Of a stretch of DNA of 17,887 nucleotides, positions 15,279 to 17,887 are shown piece by piece. The position numbers and the translations under genes are program-made. Below the pieces are notes generated by a model, which ran no database searches, was not told where the DNA came from, and saw nothing but the letters and a program-made list of their open reading frames with translations. The stretch is from an uncultured Saprospiraceae bacterium (GTDB lineage: Bacteria; Bacteroidota; Bacteroidia; Chitinophagales; Saprospiraceae), in the NCBI GenBank assembly GCA_937973565.1, contig CALJKQ010000002.1, positions 1-17,887 of the forward strand, given 5' to 3'. Each line of letters begins with the position of its first letter. The first letter of the stretch is position 1.

Positions 15279-15575
15279 ATACCAACACGGAAGGTGTAAT
15301 AAGATGATAGAAACCACATCGCATATCCTAATTAAACTCCATAGGCGTGACAAGATGATAGAAGGCACACAGAAGATCCTATCTAAACACCATAGGTGTG
15401 ACAGGATGATAGAACCCATTCATGCATTTCCAATCCCAACGCCACAGGCGTGACAAGATGATAGAAGGCACACAGCAGATCCTATCTAAACACCGTAGGT
15501 GTGACAGGATAATAGAACCCATCCATGCATTTCCAATCCCAACACCGCAGGCGTGACAGGATGATAAGACGCACC
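15279..15575. repeat. Tandem 51/52-bp hairpin repeats (six units)
   Basis: Units begin near 15279, 15331, 15382, 15434, 15485 and 15537. Each contains an ACRCC-NNN-GGYGT mini-hairpin followed by GTGACARGATGATAGAA-like sequence. Two spacer types alternate (GGCACACAG-AGATCCTA and CCCATYCATGCATTTCCAA), making a 103-bp higher-order period. The stem base pair at its third position is A-T in units 3 and 5 and G-C in unit 4 and the 12.0-kb copy, a compensatory change. Because the spacers also repeat, this is not a CRISPR array. Confidence 0.88.
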
Positions 15576-15610
15576 ACAAAATAATGTAGGGTGTAACAAA
15601 AACCAATCTA

Positions 15611-15641
15611 TTGTCGCAAACCAAATAATTGTTTATATTTG
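15611..15641 (+). promoter_or_regulatory. Candidate Bacteroidota promoter upstream of the recombinase region
   Basis: TTG at 15611-15613 and a perfect TAnnTTTG box, TATATTTG, at 15634-15641 are separated by 20 nt, which fits the Bacteroidota -33/-7 pattern. The recombinase ATG is about 410 bp downstream. The stretch between holds only a 61-codon frame (15691-15876) that I do not recognise, a 7-bp hairpin CTCACCA/TGGTGAG (15867-15885) and direct repeats TAAAGTTGA (15921 and 15969). Confidence 0.45.
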
Positions 15642-15990
15642 TCTTATACACTGCATTCTCTGTCTCGAAAGCTATTTTTCAAAATATAATATGGTTTTTG
15701 GTTCATTTAATGCATGGTATCAGAAGAATATTTTTCACCCCTTGCCAAAGGTCTGCGACCTAAGGACGGCGAAGCCATGTAATATTTATTGGGTTTTAGA
15801 GATTAGAAAAGTAAGTCACAGAAAACAGAAAATCAGGTATTTGTTTCTTTTGGAAAGGACATGGCGCTCACCATGAATTGGTGAGATCAGAAAAAAAATG
15901 ATGATGAAATAATTGCCAACGTAAAGTTGACTTCAGGTGAAAAATTGAGGTGATTTGGTCGAGCGTGATAAAGTTGAAAATTTAGGGTTA

Positions 15991-16002
15991 TTAAACGTTT
16001 AA
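15991..16002. promoter_or_regulatory. 12-bp perfect palindrome TTAAACGTTTAA upstream of the recombinase
   Basis: This uninterrupted palindrome lies 47 bp before the chosen ATG (16050), where an operator or a recombinase accessory site could be. A role is inferred from position only. Confidence 0.35.
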
Positions 16003-16049
16003 AATACGACTACCATCCAAATTTGATTGAAATTTGCCAAAACAAACTC

Positions 16050-17789
16050 ATGATTGAAGTTTCAAGAGGCAATTACAAAGGTGAAGAGAAGTATTTTCTA
16101 AAGTTTGACTATAATCAACACTTGATTCAGAAAATTAAATCGATAGCTGAAGCTAAGTACAGTGGGACTTTGAAATGCTGGCACATTCCCATATCCCAGG
16201 ATACGTGGCAACAGTTTATAGCCTTACAAATACCGTATACCTATAGTGAGAAAACAGCACCGCAAGCTATGAGTTACCCATCCGGGACCGCTTTAAAAGC
16301 ATCAAAAACAAGCGACAATGCCGGCATAGGAGAGACTCCACCATCAGCAGATCTTAAGTTGGATGCAGACAAAGATGCTGACATACATTCTACAAAGAAT
16401 GGCGTACAAGTAACTTACACAGGCGGTTATTTTATCGTTCAACTGGCTTACAAAGTAGATGATGTATTATTTCTAAAAGGATTAAAAGGATATTGGAATT
16501 CAAAAGGAAAACACTGGGTGGTCAAAGGGAGCATGGAACATTTGAACCAATTACAAAACCGGTTTAAAATATTTGACGAAAAGAAATATGCATTCATCCA
16601 GGACTTAGTAGGAGCAGCGTCTGATGCTTTCAGACTCATTCTATACCGGGTGCCTGAGTATGTAGATGAAGTTATGGTCAAAGTAACGGGTTATAAAGCC
16701 AATGTAACCATCATTCAAAGGGTAGCAGGCAGGTCGTACCAAAAAGATGAAAAGCGCTGGGTGATACCCTATGATACCAGCGTCATCAAAAGGCTGAAAG
16801 AAGAGTACCAACTGGCCGGCGCCATCATTGAAGATAAGTTGCCGGACAAGACCAAAAGTTATGACAAAGAAAGACCATCCTATCGTGAGCACCAGCACTA
16901 CTTTTTGTCAAAAACGTCGGAGGTTCATAAAGAGGTGATGAAAGCATACACCGATGTGCTAATTTCCAAAAGAATGAGTTTAAATACCATACGCAACTAC
17001 GGGTCAGCATTCGTAAAATTTTTGGAATACCACCCTTCCAAAACGATTGACGAAATTACCCAGGGAGATATCAGAACCTACCTATCCCATTTGGGAAAAC
17101 AAAAAATTTCAGAATCCACGATGCATACGGCTGTCAATGCCATCAAGTTTTATTTCAGGGATGTGTGTTACCATTCCAACATATTTCTCGACAAAATAGA
17201 CCGTCCCAAAAAAGCGATTACCCTAAAAAATATATTGAGTGTAGAAGAGATCGACCGATTGCTGAGAGCCACAGATAACTTAAAACACTGTGCAATACTC
17301 TATACACTGTACAGTTCAGGCCTGAGGCTAGAAGAACTGATTCAACTTAGGGTAGAAGACATATGGTGGGACCGGGATCAGGTCATAGTAAGAAAAGGAA
17401 AGGGTAAAAAAGACAGGATTGTACCCCTGAGCAGGGTGTTAAAAACAGTGCTGTACACTTATTTCGACGAATACAAACCCGTATACTGGCTTTTTGAAGG
17501 TCAGTTTCGAAACGAGCAATACAGCCCCAGATCAGTACAAAATGTAGTCAGGAGGTGTGCAGAAAAAGCCAAAATCAACAAAAAAGTGACACCCCACGTC
17601 ATTCGCCATTGTTATGCAACCCATCTTTTGGATGGAGGTACCGATGTGAGATACATCCAGGAGTTGCTGGGGCACAAAGACATAAAAACGACCTTGATTT
17701 ATACCCATGTAACCACAAGGGATAAGATGAGGATAGAAAATCCCTTGGATAGACTAATGGGAGGAAAAGGAGAAAAACCGGAAAATTGA
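16050..17789 (+). CDS. Tyrosine recombinase (phage integrase family) with three N-terminal W-x-x-P modules
   Basis: This site-specific DNA recombinase has 579 residues from ATG 16050; an in-frame TTG at 16023 would add nine. The C-terminal catalytic domain is complete: R426 (SSGLRLEEL), lysine K451 (RKGKGKKDR), H516 and R519 (HVIRHCYATHLLDGG), H542 (ELLGHKDIKTT) and nucleophile Y551. A SAM-like core-binding domain covers about 290-375. The first 260 residues hold three related units of about 45 residues, each closing on a tryptophan: KCWHIP (W44), KHWVVK (W156) and KRWVIP (W237). A low-complexity linker separates units one and two. The modules could bind arm-type DNA, which is unproven. There is no IntI-specific insert before the HxxR box. 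A core-like inverted repeat begins 18 bp after the stop. Confidence 0.92.
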   Translation: MIEVSRGNYKGEEKYFLKFDYNQHLIQKIKSIAEAKYSGTLKCWHIPISQDTWQQFIALQIPYTYSEKTAPQAMSYPSGTALKASKTSDNAGIGETPPSADLKLDADKDADIHSTKNGVQVTYTGGYFIVQLAYKVDDVLFLKGLKGYWNSKGKHWVVKGSMEHLNQLQNRFKIFDEKKYAFIQDLVGAASDAFRLILYRVPEYVDEVMVKVTGYKANVTIIQRVAGRSYQKDEKRWVIPYDTSVIKRLKEEYQLAGAIIEDKLPDKTKSYDKERPSYREHQHYFLSKTSEVHKEVMKAYTDVLISKRMSLNTIRNYGSAFVKFLEYHPSKTIDEITQGDIRTYLSHLGKQKISESTMHTAVNAIKFYFRDVCYHSNIFLDKIDRPKKAITLKNILSVEEIDRLLRATDNLKHCAILYTLYSSGLRLEELIQLRVEDIWWDRDQVIVRKGKGKKDRIVPLSRVLKTVLYTYFDEYKPVYWLFEGQFRNEQYSPRSVQNVVRRCAEKAKINKKVTPHVIRHCYATHLLDGGTDVRYIQELLGHKDIKTTLIYTHVTTRDKMRIENPLDRLMGGKGEKPEN

Positions 17790-17806
17790 TATTAAATTTG
17801 GGTAGA

Positions 17807-17821
17807 TATAACGAAGTTATA
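17807..17821. other. Core-site-like inverted repeat TATAAC-GAA-GTTATA, candidate attachment site
   Basis: Perfect 6-bp arms flank a 3-nt centre immediately downstream of the recombinase. The AAC/GTT arms resemble simple recombination core sites of integron type, and the following GGCAAGC is a plausible flank. From 17822 to the contig end only 7 of 66 bases are T, unlike the coding DNA before it. The contig stops here, as assemblies do at repeats. Recombination at this site is inferred. Confidence 0.45.
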
Positions 17822-17887
17822 GGCAAGCGTAACAGACGACACAACAACCATTAAACTGACAGACAATTATCGAAACAACAGGACGAC

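Noticed and set aside
15279..15575. CRISPR array
   Set aside because: The sequences between the conserved cores repeat as two alternating types instead of being unique, the core stem is short and variable, and no cas gene is present.
15691..15876. 61-codon frame downstream of the promoter-like box
   Set aside because: No recognisable domain and no clear initiation signal. Mentioned in the leader annotation only; it could be a leader peptide but nothing supports it.
15867..15885. Rho-independent terminator
   Set aside because: The CTCACCA/TGGTGAG stem is followed on the plus strand by an A-run, not a T-run, and on the minus strand the T-run precedes the stem.
15601..16049. tRNA gene as an integration target beside the recombinase
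   Set aside because: No cloverleaf or TTCRA T-loop pattern could be found on either strand.
17807..17821. loxP site
   Set aside because: ACGAAGTTAT resembles part of a loxP arm, but the arms are 6 bp with a 3-nt centre rather than 13 bp with an 8-nt spacer, and the adjacent recombinase is not Cre-like in layout.

Overview
The window is an assembled contig fragment, most likely from a Bacteroidota bacterium (Saprospirales/Chitinophagales-like is a guess). The support is an outer-membrane beta-barrel protein of the Bacteroidota TonB-receptor type, an FG-GAP/VCBS protein with a type IX secretion (T9SS) C-terminal signal, a head-GIN (DUF2807) protein, an AraC regulator with a membrane N-terminus, and promoter-like TAnnTTTG boxes. 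Bases 1-30 are Illumina TruSeq adapter, so the first gene is cut by the contig edge.

Left part (31-7603): a 5'-truncated TonB-dependent-receptor-type barrel; a minus-strand operon DoxX-family membrane protein > DUF2807 protein > membrane-anchored AraC regulator; a G-quadruplex-prone divergent intergenic region; and a large secreted FG-GAP repeat protein whose T9SS sorting tail is thrown out of frame by one base. Four tandem 29-bp hairpin repeats separate it from the next, convergent operon.

Middle (7741-11642): a sensor histidine kinase whose PAS domain carries the heme-pocket signature of FixL, followed by a response regulator fused to a CRP/FNR-type DNA-binding module. Divergent from them lie a CBS-pair protein and a universal stress protein with an N-terminal cysteine-less thioredoxin-like domain. 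I read this as a compact oxygen- or redox-responsive module in which receiver and FNR-like effector are one protein (FixL-FixJ-FixK collapsed into two genes), with the divergent genes as candidate targets.

Right part (11643-17887): an mlaE-mlaF-mlaD lipid-transport operon bracketed by repeat-rich noncoding DNA. The repeats include (i) an 8-bp tandem repeat, (ii) four copies in the window of a 200-255 bp element with ATGTTCA / TGAACAT borders and conserved hairpins, and (iii) a 51/52-bp tandem hairpin repeat with compensatory stem changes, plus a solitary copy near 12.0 kb. The window ends with a tyrosine recombinase carrying three N-terminal copies of a small W-x-x-P module. A core-site-like inverted repeat (TATAAC-GAA-GTTATA) and T-poor DNA follow it just before the contig breaks, which suggests an integron-like or other site-specific recombination array starting here.

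All functional statements come from reading the sequence and knowledge of the families; no database search or structure prediction was run.
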